A DNA stretch of 64,000 bases from Arenimonas sp. GDDSR-1 (GTDB lineage Bacteria; Pseudomonadota; Gammaproteobacteria; Xanthomonadales; Xanthomonadaceae): assembly GCF_025980345.1 (NCBI RefSeq), contig NZ_JAPDUI010000002.1, forward strand, positions 1 through 64,000, given 5' to 3'. The first letter of the stretch is position 1; the number at the start of each line of letters is the position of its first letter. The notes under the pieces were generated by a model, which did no database searches, had not been told where the DNA came from, and saw only the letters and a program-made list of their open reading frames with translations. Both the position numbers and the translations under genes were made by a program. Shown here in pieces: positions 10,751 to 19,450 of the stretch.

Positions 10751-11161
10751 TTACTTGTTAATGACCCTGGGGTCGCAACTCAGGAGCTCGCCGGTCTGCT
10801 TGTTCCTGAGGTTTATTTGGTAGTAAACATCGGCCGGACCGGTGTTTGCATTGAATATGTTGAGTACATTGCCGTTCCCGCCAGCCGCCTCCCTGAGCTG
10901 ATCCGAACCTGGACCCTTGAATGAGGTCGGTTCGAAGACCAGGTCGTCGCCGTACAACACTTCGACCTGGATCTTCTTGCCGCCTGTTTTTTGCATGACC
11001 TCGACGTTCCCGTACCCATCCGTACCGCCGCTGAATTGGCAGCCGTTGATATTAAGTCCGACTTTGAAGTCCGGCACATTGCCATCCTGTGCGGATAGGC
11101 AGCTTGACCCAGCAATCATCGCCAACGCAAGGCCATGAAGATGAATTTGACTGAGGCGCAT
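10751..11161 (-). CDS. Small secreted protein of unknown family (signal peptide; paralogue of the adjacent ORF)
   Basis: MRLSQIHLHGLALAMIAGSSCLSAQ signal peptide. Shares SGGxxGxGNVE, KI/KKIxV, ADVxY and L(S)CDPR(V/I)(I/V)N motifs with 11251-11589. Tight operon spacing. Confidence 0.75.
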   Translation of the reverse strand: MRLSQIHLHGLALAMIAGSSCLSAQDGNVPDFKVGLNINGCQFSGGTDGYGNVEVMQKTGGKKIQVEVLYGDDLVFEPTSFKGPGSDQLREAAGGNGNVLNIFNANTGPADVYYQINLRNKQTGELLSCDPRVINK

Positions 11162-11250
11162 GTGATGTCCTTTGGATGATGAACGGCGTCGAGGTTCTGG
11201 GATGGCTTGGAATGGGCGGATTGCCGATGGACGGTCCGCGCCGTCATACT

Positions 11251-11589
11251 TTATTGATTGACAATCCTCGGGTCACAAAGCACATCGGGACCGCCGCTGG
11301 AGTCGCCGACGATGACCGTATATTTGACGTCGGCCGATGTTTGGCAATTGTCGTCGATATCGACCCGGCGCTCGTTGCCCTTGATGTCGAAGCTGAAATT
11401 TTCCTGTCCTGAACCCTGGAACTGGACGTCCTTGATGAAGTAGTTTGCGGCGGCATTCAGACTGACATGGATTTTCGAGGGTCCCTGGCCGACTGAGTTT
11501 TCGACATTGCCGTTGCCTTTGTTGCCACCGGAATACTGGTAGTTGCCGTTCTGTACGGATAATGAAACCTGCTGGTCTGAGTTGGGCAT
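11251..11589 (-). CDS. Small protein of unknown family, no signal peptide (paralogue of 10751-11161)
   Basis: MPNSDQQVSLSVQNGNYQYSGGNKGNGNVE...ADVKYTVIVGDSSGGPDVLCDPRIVNQ; start lies 2 nt beyond the stop of the TIR gene. Confidence 0.75.
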   Translation of the reverse strand: MPNSDQQVSLSVQNGNYQYSGGNKGNGNVENSVGQGPSKIHVSLNAAANYFIKDVQFQGSGQENFSFDIKGNERRVDIDDNCQTSADVKYTVIVGDSSGGPDVLCDPRIVNQ

Positions 11590-11590
11590 C

Positions 11591-13702
11591 TTAGTTCTCC
11601 TTGGAGGGGTTGATGGGTGAAGCGGATGAAACCAAAAATCCGGTCCCGCCAGGGTCCGGAGCGAAACGGGGGTCTTTGTAGCCGGCTTTCGACAATGCGG
11701 ATTCGGTTTCTAAAGCTTTTGCGGCATCGCCAAGATTGATTGCCAGTAGACGGCGTACAGGACTGAAATCAAAAATCCGTATGGTCTGGTTGTCCAGATG
11801 CTTGGCGGTCTCGCCCCAGGTATCCTTCGCCAGGCCGGCTTTGCCATCTGCCATCTGCGCAGAACCAAGAATCAGGGCCGATTTCGCCAGTTCCGCGACA
11901 AGCAGAGGGGATTGCTCGGATTCTTTAAGCAGAACGGCAATCTGGTTGTGGCTCATTTCGGCAGATGCGAGGGCTTCCGCGGTTTTGCCGTTCTGGAGTT
12001 TACGCAGCGCTTTTTCACGATGCATTCCGGAAAGTATGGTTTTATTTTTGGTGTTTGATGGATCCCTTTCAATCAGGGTATTTAATCGGCTGATCAAACC
12101 ATCCAGTTCAGCATCATGACTGCTCGACCAGCCACCACGGGGGATCATCGACAGACGTAGCAATTCGGCCTTGTGCAGCACCTGAAGCCAGTCGGCATTG
12201 TTCGGATCCTTCTGTGTCAGCATCGAAAGGATTCTCAGGGATTCCGCATTGAGGCGCTTTGCAGAATCGACATCGCCGATATAGAGTTTCGCATCCGTCT
12301 GGAATGTCAGGTTGGAGGCAAAAGTGAAAGTTGCACGCGCATTTTCATCTTTCAGGTAAATGGGTCGGAGCAGTTTCGCGATTTCGGTAAAGGCCTCATC
12401 GCTTCCGGCGAGATCGCCAAGGTCCATCTTGCTCGAACCGATCCAGGACCAGGCCTCGGCAAGGCTGTAGGCGAGTTCGACATCTTCTGGATTCTTTTTC
12501 AGCTCTTCGGCATTGATGTCGCGGCTTCGGATGAAATTATCGAGTGCTTCACGTGTATTTCCGCGCGCACGCGCCAGGCTGCCGAGATTGGAATACGCGT
12601 AGGACAGCTCCATGTTGTAGACCGAGTTGCCTGGGTCGCGTGCGAGCAGCTCGCGGCTATGCTGCATGTATTTGTTGAATGCATTTTCCGCGAGTTTCAG
12701 GTCGCCCCGTTCCCAGCCGACCGCGCCGACCCAGAATTCGGCCTGGCCGAGTTCGAACAGATTGTCATTGCTTTTCGGGTCGGCTTTGTAAAGGGCCTGC
12801 ATTTGTTTAAGCGATTCCTCGAAGGCGGTCAGGGCAGCTTTCAGATCGCCTTTCGATTTGCGGACTTCGCCGATCTGGTGCAGGGCCTTGCCGCGCTCAC
12901 GCAGTTCCTTGGGGGTGCCTCGGTCGCCGAGCGTTGCGAAATAATTCATGGCCTGGTCGCCGATGGAATCCAGGATTTCGAGCTTGCCGATGGGCTCAAG
13001 CCGTTCACGCAGGTCGCCGAGCATGAAGCCGATCAGGTTCTCGGCCTGGCTGCGGCGTATTTCCGATTCGCGTTTGGCATTCAAGGCGTAGACTGCCAGG
13101 CCGATGGTCAGTACCGAGATGAAGATCGCGCCGGCGGCCACGATCGACCAGAATCGGGCCTGTCGCTGGGCATCCCGGCGTTTGAGGTCATCAACGCCGA
13201 CATCGAGCAGGCCTGCCGCGATTTTAAGCATCGCATTGCGTTTTCCATCCCCGCCCGGGGCGGCATCGGCGGCCAGAGGCTCATGAATGATGTTGCCGTT
13301 TTCATCCTGCAGAATGGCCGATGGAAATGCGCAGTCCGATGCGTGCGGATCCGGACTGCCGGCGACCAGCAGACAGAAAATGCGGTGACCCCGGCCGGAG
13401 GCCCGGAAGCGGCGGATTTCCTCATTGACCCAATGCGAGGCGCGTGCCGCTGGGGAGCAGATCACAATTAGCGCATCCGAGTCATCCATTGCTTTGCGGA
13501 TCGATTCGGAAAGGTCGCCGCCGGAAGCCAGTTCATCGCGGTCACGGAACACCGGAAACAGGCGGGCGGGGAGTTCAGGTTTGCTCTGGCGAAGCGATTT
13601 CGGCAGCCGGTAACCTTCCAGCGCACGCTGAAGCCAGCGCGCCCAGGCCTCGTCGCTGTGGCTGTAACTGATGAATGCCCTGTAATGCCGTTGAACCGCC
13701 AT
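11591..13702 (-). CDS. TIR domain - transmembrane - TPR-repeat protein
   Basis: TIR: RAFISYSHSDEAWARWLQRALE, PVFRDRDELASGGDLSESIRKAMDDSDALIVICSPAARASHWVNEEI. TM: FWSIVAAGAIFISVLTIGLAVYAL. Then TPR-like helices (ALHQIGEVRKSKGDLKAALTAFEESLKQ, YSNLGSLARARGNTREALDNFIRS). Confidence 0.88.
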   Translation of the reverse strand: MAVQRHYRAFISYSHSDEAWARWLQRALEGYRLPKSLRQSKPELPARLFPVFRDRDELASGGDLSESIRKAMDDSDALIVICSPAARASHWVNEEIRRFRASGRGHRIFCLLVAGSPDPHASDCAFPSAILQDENGNIIHEPLAADAAPGGDGKRNAMLKIAAGLLDVGVDDLKRRDAQRQARFWSIVAAGAIFISVLTIGLAVYALNAKRESEIRRSQAENLIGFMLGDLRERLEPIGKLEILDSIGDQAMNYFATLGDRGTPKELRERGKALHQIGEVRKSKGDLKAALTAFEESLKQMQALYKADPKSNDNLFELGQAEFWVGAVGWERGDLKLAENAFNKYMQHSRELLARDPGNSVYNMELSYAYSNLGSLARARGNTREALDNFIRSRDINAEELKKNPEDVELAYSLAEAWSWIGSSKMDLGDLAGSDEAFTEIAKLLRPIYLKDENARATFTFASNLTFQTDAKLYIGDVDSAKRLNAESLRILSMLTQKDPNNADWLQVLHKAELLRLSMIPRGGWSSSHDAELDGLISRLNTLIERDPSNTKNKTILSGMHREKALRKLQNGKTAEALASAEMSHNQIAVLLKESEQSPLLVAELAKSALILGSAQMADGKAGLAKDTWGETAKHLDNQTIRIFDFSPVRRLLAINLGDAAKALETESALSKAGYKDPRFAPDPGGTGFLVSSASPINPSKEN

Positions 13703-13796
13703 GCCTTTACTGATCCCCTCGGCCCCCTTGCCTTGGCTAATACTACCCTTGAATCAAATGCTTGGGGTTTAATCAGGAATTATTCTTGCAAAGGGC

Positions 13797-13824
13797 TTGA
13801 CAGGCCGTAATTTGTTAGTAGTAT
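13797..13824 (+). promoter_or_regulatory. Predicted sigma70 promoter of lexA
   Basis: TTGACA (13797-13802), 16-nt spacer, TAGTAT (13819-13824). Confidence 0.65.
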
Positions 13825-13833
13825 TACTACTAA
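13815..13833. promoter_or_regulatory. LexA operator (SOS box)
   Basis: Perfect 19-bp palindrome TTAGTAGTATTACTACTAA; matches the TTAG-N6-TACTA motif reported for Xylella/Xanthomonas LexA; directly upstream of lexA. Confidence 0.9.
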
Positions 13834-14489
13834 TGGACATTTCAGACAACCAACAAGCCATACTTGCCTTCATTGCCCAATGCATCGAGGAGCAGGGCGT
13901 GCCGCCCTCCCAGACCGAAATCGCCAACGCGCTCGGCTTCCGTGGCGTCCGTGCCGCACAATACCATTTGGACATTCTCGAACAAGCCGGATACATCCGC
14001 CGCCTGCCCGGTCAGGCCCGCGGCATCCGCCTGTGCCACCCGCAATCCGATGAGGATGTGGAGATTCCCCTGCCTCGAACCCGGGTGGAATCGGCCAGCG
14101 ATGCCCTGCGTCTGCCCGTTTTGGGGCGGGTGGCGGCCGGCCTGCCGATCGGTGCCGATATTCCGTCGGATGACTTCGTCCTGCTCGACCGCGCCTTCTT
14201 CTCTCCGGCGCCCGATTACCTGTTGAAGGTGAAGGGCGATTCGATGCGCGATGACGGCATCTTCGACGGCGATCTGGTCGGCATTCATCGCACCCAGCAG
14301 GCCCTGTCCGACCAGATCGTGGTGGCCCGCATCGATGATGAAATCACCATTAAACGCCTGAAAATCGGCAAGCATGGCATTCGCCTGATGCCGCGCAACC
14401 CCGATTTCAAGCCGATCGAGGTTCGCCCGGACCAGGACTTCGCCATCGAAGGTCTTTACTGCGGATTGATCCGCCCTTCCGGAAAATGA
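13833..14489 (+). CDS. lexA: SOS repressor LexA
   Basis: QQAILAFIAQCIEEQGVPPSQTEIANALGFRGVRAAQYHLDILEQAGYI; VKGDSMRDDGIFDGDLVGIHR; upstream of recA. Start chosen as MDISDNQ rather than the ORF-track TTG at 13797. Confidence 0.96.
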   Translation: MDISDNQQAILAFIAQCIEEQGVPPSQTEIANALGFRGVRAAQYHLDILEQAGYIRRLPGQARGIRLCHPQSDEDVEIPLPRTRVESASDALRLPVLGRVAAGLPIGADIPSDDFVLLDRAFFSPAPDYLLKVKGDSMRDDGIFDGDLVGIHRTQQALSDQIVVARIDDEITIKRLKIGKHGIRLMPRNPDFKPIEVRPDQDFAIEGLYCGLIRPSGK

Positions 14490-14639
14490 GTACGCCGGTT
14501 TCCGACACCGGATTCCGTGTTTGCCTGACAGCGTGCCGGTCAGGCATGCAGCAAGATGATGTTACGGCGGTCTCAGCTTCTGCGACAGCCGTCGATTACG
14601 ATTCAATCACCCCCACGAAACAACCCTGAGGAACCGACG

Positions 14640-15671
14640 ATGGATGAGAACAAGAAACGCGCACTGGCTGCGGCCCTGGCCCAGATCGATAAACAGTTCG
14701 GTAAAGGCACGGTCATGCTGATGGGTGACAAAAGCATCGAGGCGGCCGAGGTCATCGGCACCGGCTCGATCATGCTGGATCTGGCGCTCGGTATCGGCGG
14801 TCTGCCGAAAGGCCGTGTCGTTGAAATCTACGGTCCGGAATCCTCGGGCAAAACCACGCTGACCCTGCAGACCATCGCCCAATGCCAGAAAGCCGGCGGA
14901 ACCGCGGCTTTCGTCGATGCCGAGCACGCGCTCGATCCGGGCTATGCCCAGAAACTCGGCGTCAATGTCGATGATCTGCTGATTTCGCAACCGGATACCG
15001 GTGAACAGGCCCTTGAAATCGTCGATATGCTGGTGCGCTCGAATGCCGTCGACATGGTCGTCATTGATTCGGTGGCGGCCCTGACCCCGCGCGCCGAAAT
15101 CGAAGGCGAGATGGGCGAAATGCAGGTCGGTCTGCAGGCCCGTCTGATGAGCCAGGCCCTGCGCAAGCTGACCGGCAATATCAAACGCAGCAACTGCATG
15201 GTCATTTTCATCAACCAGCTGCGCATGAAAATCGGCATGATGATGCCCGGCCAGAACCCGGAAACTACCACCGGCGGCAATGCTCTGAAATTCTACGCCT
15301 CGGTGCGTCTGGACATCCGCCGCATCGGCTCGGTCAAGAAGGGCGATGAGATCATCGGCAATGAAACCCGGATCAAGGTAGTCAAGAACAAGATGGCGCC
15401 ACCGTTCAAGCAGGTCATCACCGAAATCCTTTACGGCGAAGGCATTTCCCGTGAGGGCGAAATCCTTGATCTCGGCGTGGATGCCAAGTTCGTCGAGAAA
15501 TCGGGTGCCTGGTACAGCGCGCTTGGCGAGCGTATCGGTCAGGGTAAGGAAAATGCCCGTCAGTACCTGAAGGACAACCCGAAAATGGCCCTCGAGCTCG
15601 AAGCCAAAATCAAAGATAAGCTCAAGCCGGTCATCGTGCCGAAGAAGCCCATTGAAGATATCGAAGCCTGA
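14640..15671 (+). CDS. recA: Recombinase RecA
   Basis: [85 protein letters not shown]. Confidence 0.99.
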   Translation: MDENKKRALAAALAQIDKQFGKGTVMLMGDKSIEAAEVIGTGSIMLDLALGIGGLPKGRVVEIYGPESSGKTTLTLQTIAQCQKAGGTAAFVDAEHALDPGYAQKLGVNVDDLLISQPDTGEQALEIVDMLVRSNAVDMVVIDSVAALTPRAEIEGEMGEMQVGLQARLMSQALRKLTGNIKRSNCMVIFINQLRMKIGMMMPGQNPETTTGGNALKFYASVRLDIRRIGSVKKGDEIIGNETRIKVVKNKMAPPFKQVITEILYGEGISREGEILDLGVDAKFVEKSGAWYSALGERIGQGKENARQYLKDNPKMALELEAKIKDKLKPVIVPKKPIEDIEA

Positions 15672-16162
15672 TGCGCAGAAAAGTTTCGGAGCTGCCGGCG
15701 TACCAGCAGGCCATGGGTCTTCTGGTACGCCGCGAGCATTCGAAGCGGGAGTTGAAGCAGAAGCTTCGACAGCGCGGCAAGGAGGACGGCGAAATCGACA
15801 CCGCGCTGGAAACCCTGTCACGGCAGGATTTCCAGAATGACGAGCGTTTTGCCATGGCCCTGGCGCGATCTAGGCAGGCCGCGGGATACGGTCCGGTCCG
15901 TATCCGGGCCGAAATGGCCCAGCACAGCCTGGCAGCCGAGATCATCGCTGAGGCCATTGCCGCACTGCCAGTTGATTGGCTGGAAACCGCCCGGAGCCTC
16001 GTCGCTCGGCGCTATCTGCGCAAAATCCAGACGGACCCGGCACAAAGCCGGAAAGCCGTTGACTTCCTGCTCCGGCGCGGATTTGAGCAAAAAACCGCCT
16101 ACAGTGCCGTAAAAATCACGGAATGGCCGGCGGAGCCGGATTTAATCGACGAAAGTCCCTAA
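15671..16162 (+). CDS. recX: Regulatory protein RecX
   Basis: ALGLLVRREHSKRELKQKL-type start, RRGFEQKTAYSAVK end; start overlaps the recA stop (TGATG). Confidence 0.9.
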   Translation: MRRKVSELPAYQQAMGLLVRREHSKRELKQKLRQRGKEDGEIDTALETLSRQDFQNDERFAMALARSRQAAGYGPVRIRAEMAQHSLAAEIIAEAIAALPVDWLETARSLVARRYLRKIQTDPAQSRKAVDFLLRRGFEQKTAYSAVKITEWPAEPDLIDESP

Positions 16163-16235
16163 AAGCATCGGCAAATGGTTTAAAATCAAGGCGTAGCGGC
16201 ACATTCGGCGCCGCGTTCCACGCTTCAGGTTGACC

Positions 16236-18902
16236 ATGACACAGATGACGTCGCGCTCGAGTGCGCAAATCCGCCAGGACTTTCTGGATTTCTTTGCCGG
16301 CAAAGGCCACACCGTCGTTCCCAGCAGCCCTCTGGTTCCGGGCAATGATCCGACCCTGCTGTTCACCAATGCCGGCATGGTGCAGTTCAAGGATGTCTTC
16401 CTCGGTGCCGAGAAACGCAGTTATAGCCGCGCCGTAAGCTCGCAACGCTGCGTCCGCGCGGGCGGCAAACACAACGACCTCGATCAGGTCGGTTACACCG
16501 CACGCCACCATACCTTCTTCGAAATGCTGGGCAACTTCAGTTTCGGCGATTATTTCAAGAAAGACGCGATTCAGTATGCCTGGGAGCTTCTGACCGAAGT
16601 CTGGAAGTTGCCCAAAGACAGGCTTCTGGTGACCATCTACCACACCGATGACGAAGCATTCGACATCTGGCATAGCCAGATCGGGCTGCCGGAATCACGC
16701 ATCATCCGCATCGGTGACAACAAAGGCGCCCCGTTTGCCTCCGACAACTTCTGGCAGATGGCCGATACCGGACCCTGCGGGCCGTGTACTGAAATCTTCT
16801 TCGATCACGGTGAGCACATCGCCGGCGGCCCGCCCGGATCCCCGGATGAGGATGGCGACCGCTTCATCGAAATCTGGAACAACGTGTTCATGCAGTTCGA
16901 CCGCCAGCCCGATGGTTCCCTGTTGCCGCTGCCGGCGCCGTGCGTCGATACCGGCATGGGTCTGGAACGTATCGCCGCGGTGCTGCAACACGTCCACAGC
17001 AACTACGAAATCGATCTGTTCGATCACCTGATCCGTTCGGCGGCCGTCTTGACCGGTACCGATGATCTCGGCAATAAATCGCTGCGGGTGATCGCCGACC
17101 ACATCCGTGCCTGCAGCTTCCTGATTGTCGATGGCGTCATGCCTTCCAATGAGGGGCGCGGCTATGTGCTGCGCCGCATCATCCGCCGTGCCGTCCGCCA
17201 TATCTGGAAGCTCGGTGCGCTGCGCCCGGATGGCCTGTTCTGGCGCATGCTGCAGCCGCTTTCCGAGAAAATGGCCGGCGCCTATCCCGAGCTGGAAAGC
17301 AAACGGGCCTTGATCGAGCAGGCGCTGAAAGCTGAAGAAGCCGCCTTCGCGACCACGCTTGATGCCGGCATGCTCCGGCTGGACGGCATGTTGGCCGCAG
17401 GCGGTCCGGCGGTCACCGGCGAGCAGCTGTTCCTGCTGCACGATACCTTTGGTTGCCCGCCCGATCTGGTCATCGACATTCTGCGTGAACGCGATCTGGA
17501 GCCTGCGCAGGATGCACTGGCGCAATACGAAGCCTTGATGGAGCAGCAGCGCGAACGGGCCCGCGGCGCCAGTAAATTCGCCGGAACGACCGGACTGCCC
17601 GCAGAGCTTGTCGCCACCCTGCATGCTACCGAGTTCAAAGGCTACGAAAAGCTCGAATGCGACGGTTGTCGGGTCGTTGCCGTGCTGCGTGACGGTCAAC
17701 CGGTCCCCGCACTCGAGTCCGGCCAGCGCGGCATCGTCCTGCTCGACCGCACCCCGTTTTATGCCGAGTCCGGCGGCCAGGTCGGCGATGCCGGCGTGCT
17801 GTGCTCAGCGGATGGCGTTCATTTCAGGGTAGAAGACACCCAGAAACTATCCGCCATATTCCATGCCCATGTCGGCGTGCTGGACAGTGGCCGAATCGCT
17901 ACCGGAGACAAAATCTCCGCCCGCGTCGATGCGGCGCGCCGCCAGGCCACGGTCATCAACCACTCGGCGACCCATCTGCTGCATGCGGCGCTGCGCAGCG
18001 TTCTGGGCGATCATGTCAGCCAGAAGGGCTCGCTGGTCAGTCCGGAACGCACCCGTTTCGACTTCTCGCATTTCCAGGCCGTTACCCCCGAGCAGCTGCA
18101 GCGCATCGAAGAAATGGTCAATAGCGAAATCCGCCGCAATGCCGAGGCCGAAGTCCATCACATGGGCATGCAGGAAGCCCTCGATTTCGGAGCCATGGCG
18201 CTGTTCGGCGAAAAATACGGCGAGCGCGTTCGTGTTCTGCGCATGGGAGATTTCTCCACGGAGCTGTGCGGCGGCACCCATGTGCATCGCACCGGCGATA
18301 TCGGCGTGTTCAAGATCCTGTCCGAAGCCGGCGTTGCCGCCGGCGTTCGCCGCATCGAGGCCACCACCGGCGCCAATGCCGTTGCTGCGTTCAAACACAG
18401 CGAGTCGGTCCTGCATAGGGCTTCGGAGCTGATCGGTGCCCGCGGTCATGATGTGCTGGACAAACTGGCACAGCTGCTCGAACGCCAGAAGAAACTCGAG
18501 CAGGCGCTGGAGGCGTTCAAAGCCAAGGCCGCTTCCGGCCAGAGTGCCGACATGGCCGCAAAGGCGACCGACATTGCCGGAATCAAGCTGGTCAAGCTCC
18601 GCATTGAGGGGGGTGACCCCAAGACGCTGCGGGAACTGGTCGACAATCTGAAGGTCCAACTTCCGGATTCGGTCATTGTTTTGGCCGCCGCGCAGGACGG
18701 TAAAGCCTCCCTGGTCGCTGGCGTACAGGGCAAAGCGCAGGCCAAACTGAAAGCCGGAGATGTGCTGGCGCACATCGCCGCCCAGATCGGCGGCAAAGGC
18801 GGCGGCAGGGCGGATTTCGCGCAAGGCGGCGGCGAGGATGGTCCGGCCTTGGTCAAGGCCATGGCCGAGCTGGATGATTGGTTGGCCGGGCGTCTGGCCT
18901 GA
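16236..18902 (+). CDS. alaS: Alanyl-tRNA synthetase
   Basis: [67 protein letters not shown]. Confidence 0.98.
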   Translation: MTQMTSRSSAQIRQDFLDFFAGKGHTVVPSSPLVPGNDPTLLFTNAGMVQFKDVFLGAEKRSYSRAVSSQRCVRAGGKHNDLDQVGYTARHHTFFEMLGNFSFGDYFKKDAIQYAWELLTEVWKLPKDRLLVTIYHTDDEAFDIWHSQIGLPESRIIRIGDNKGAPFASDNFWQMADTGPCGPCTEIFFDHGEHIAGGPPGSPDEDGDRFIEIWNNVFMQFDRQPDGSLLPLPAPCVDTGMGLERIAAVLQHVHSNYEIDLFDHLIRSAAVLTGTDDLGNKSLRVIADHIRACSFLIVDGVMPSNEGRGYVLRRIIRRAVRHIWKLGALRPDGLFWRMLQPLSEKMAGAYPELESKRALIEQALKAEEAAFATTLDAGMLRLDGMLAAGGPAVTGEQLFLLHDTFGCPPDLVIDILRERDLEPAQDALAQYEALMEQQRERARGASKFAGTTGLPAELVATLHATEFKGYEKLECDGCRVVAVLRDGQPVPALESGQRGIVLLDRTPFYAESGGQVGDAGVLCSADGVHFRVEDTQKLSAIFHAHVGVLDSGRIATGDKISARVDAARRQATVINHSATHLLHAALRSVLGDHVSQKGSLVSPERTRFDFSHFQAVTPEQLQRIEEMVNSEIRRNAEAEVHHMGMQEALDFGAMALFGEKYGERVRVLRMGDFSTELCGGTHVHRTGDIGVFKILSEAGVAAGVRRIEATTGANAVAAFKHSESVLHRASELIGARGHDVLDKLAQLLERQKKLEQALEAFKAKAASGQSADMAAKATDIAGIKLVKLRIEGGDPKTLRELVDNLKVQLPDSVIVLAAAQDGKASLVAGVQGKAQAKLKAGDVLAHIAAQIGGKGGGRADFAQGGGEDGPALVKAMAELDDWLAGRLA

Positions 18903-18984
18903 GCCTATTTGCCCTCGGCCCGAATGTGGTCTAGGATTTGCTGGCAATGATGGAAAATAGCAGTACCGAAAAAGGAGTGCGCCC

Positions 18985-19179
18985 ATGTTAATCCTGACCC
19001 GACGTGTCGGAGAAACGCTGATGATCGGTGATGAAATCACCGTGACCGTACTCGGCGTGAAGGGCAATCAGGTCCGATTGGGCATCACCGCGCCCAAGGA
19101 TGTCGGCGTCCATCGGGAAGAGATTTACCAGAAAATCGGCAGGGATTCCGCGGAAAACGCCGAACCCAAAGCAGATTGA
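18985..19179 (+). CDS. csrA: Carbon storage regulator CsrA
   Basis: [51 protein letters not shown]. Confidence 0.98.
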   Translation: MLILTRRVGETLMIGDEITVTVLGVKGNQVRLGITAPKDVGVHREEIYQKIGRDSAENAEPKAD

Positions 19180-19245
19180 GGTTTACCGGACCGGCCAAAA
19201 GCCGTATCATGGTCAGCCTGTAGCGGTTCCGCCGTTTCAGACCCC

Positions 19246-19338
19246 GGAGAGATGCCCGAGAGGCTGAAGGGGCTCCCCTGCTAAGGGAGTATAGGGTCAA
19301 AAGCCTTATCGAGGGTTCGAATCCCTCTCTCTCCGCCA
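19246..19338 (+). tRNA. tRNA-Ser(GCT)
   Basis: GGAGAGA/TCTCTCC acceptor, CTGCTAA anticodon loop, long variable arm, GGTTCGAATCC T-loop, encoded CCA. Confidence 0.95.
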
Positions 19339-19349
19339 CCTTCCAAAAG

Positions 19350-19372
19350 CCACCCCTGCGGGTGGTTTTTTT
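19350..19372 (+). terminator. Rho-independent terminator after tRNA-Ser
   Basis: CCACCC-CTGC-GGGTGG followed by T7. Confidence 0.85.
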
Positions 19373-19450
19373 ATTGGCGTTCACATCGCCTCGGCAACCT
19401 GCCGCGCCAACGGCGGTATGATGGTTCATCTGCATTTGATGGGCCAGAGC

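Noticed and set aside
12173-13471. 432-aa plus-strand ORF antisense to the TIR-TPR gene
   Set aside because: The minus-strand TIR/TPR protein is clearly real; the plus-strand translation has no coherent domain.
13735-13748. Second LexA box near the TIR start (GGCTAATACTACCC)
   Set aside because: Half-site spacing is wrong (N4 rather than N6 between TTxG and TACTA) and one base mismatches; at most a degenerate half-site.
17847-19067. 406-aa antisense ORF over alaS/csrA
   Set aside because: Low-complexity G/Q/H-rich translation antisense to well-supported alaS.
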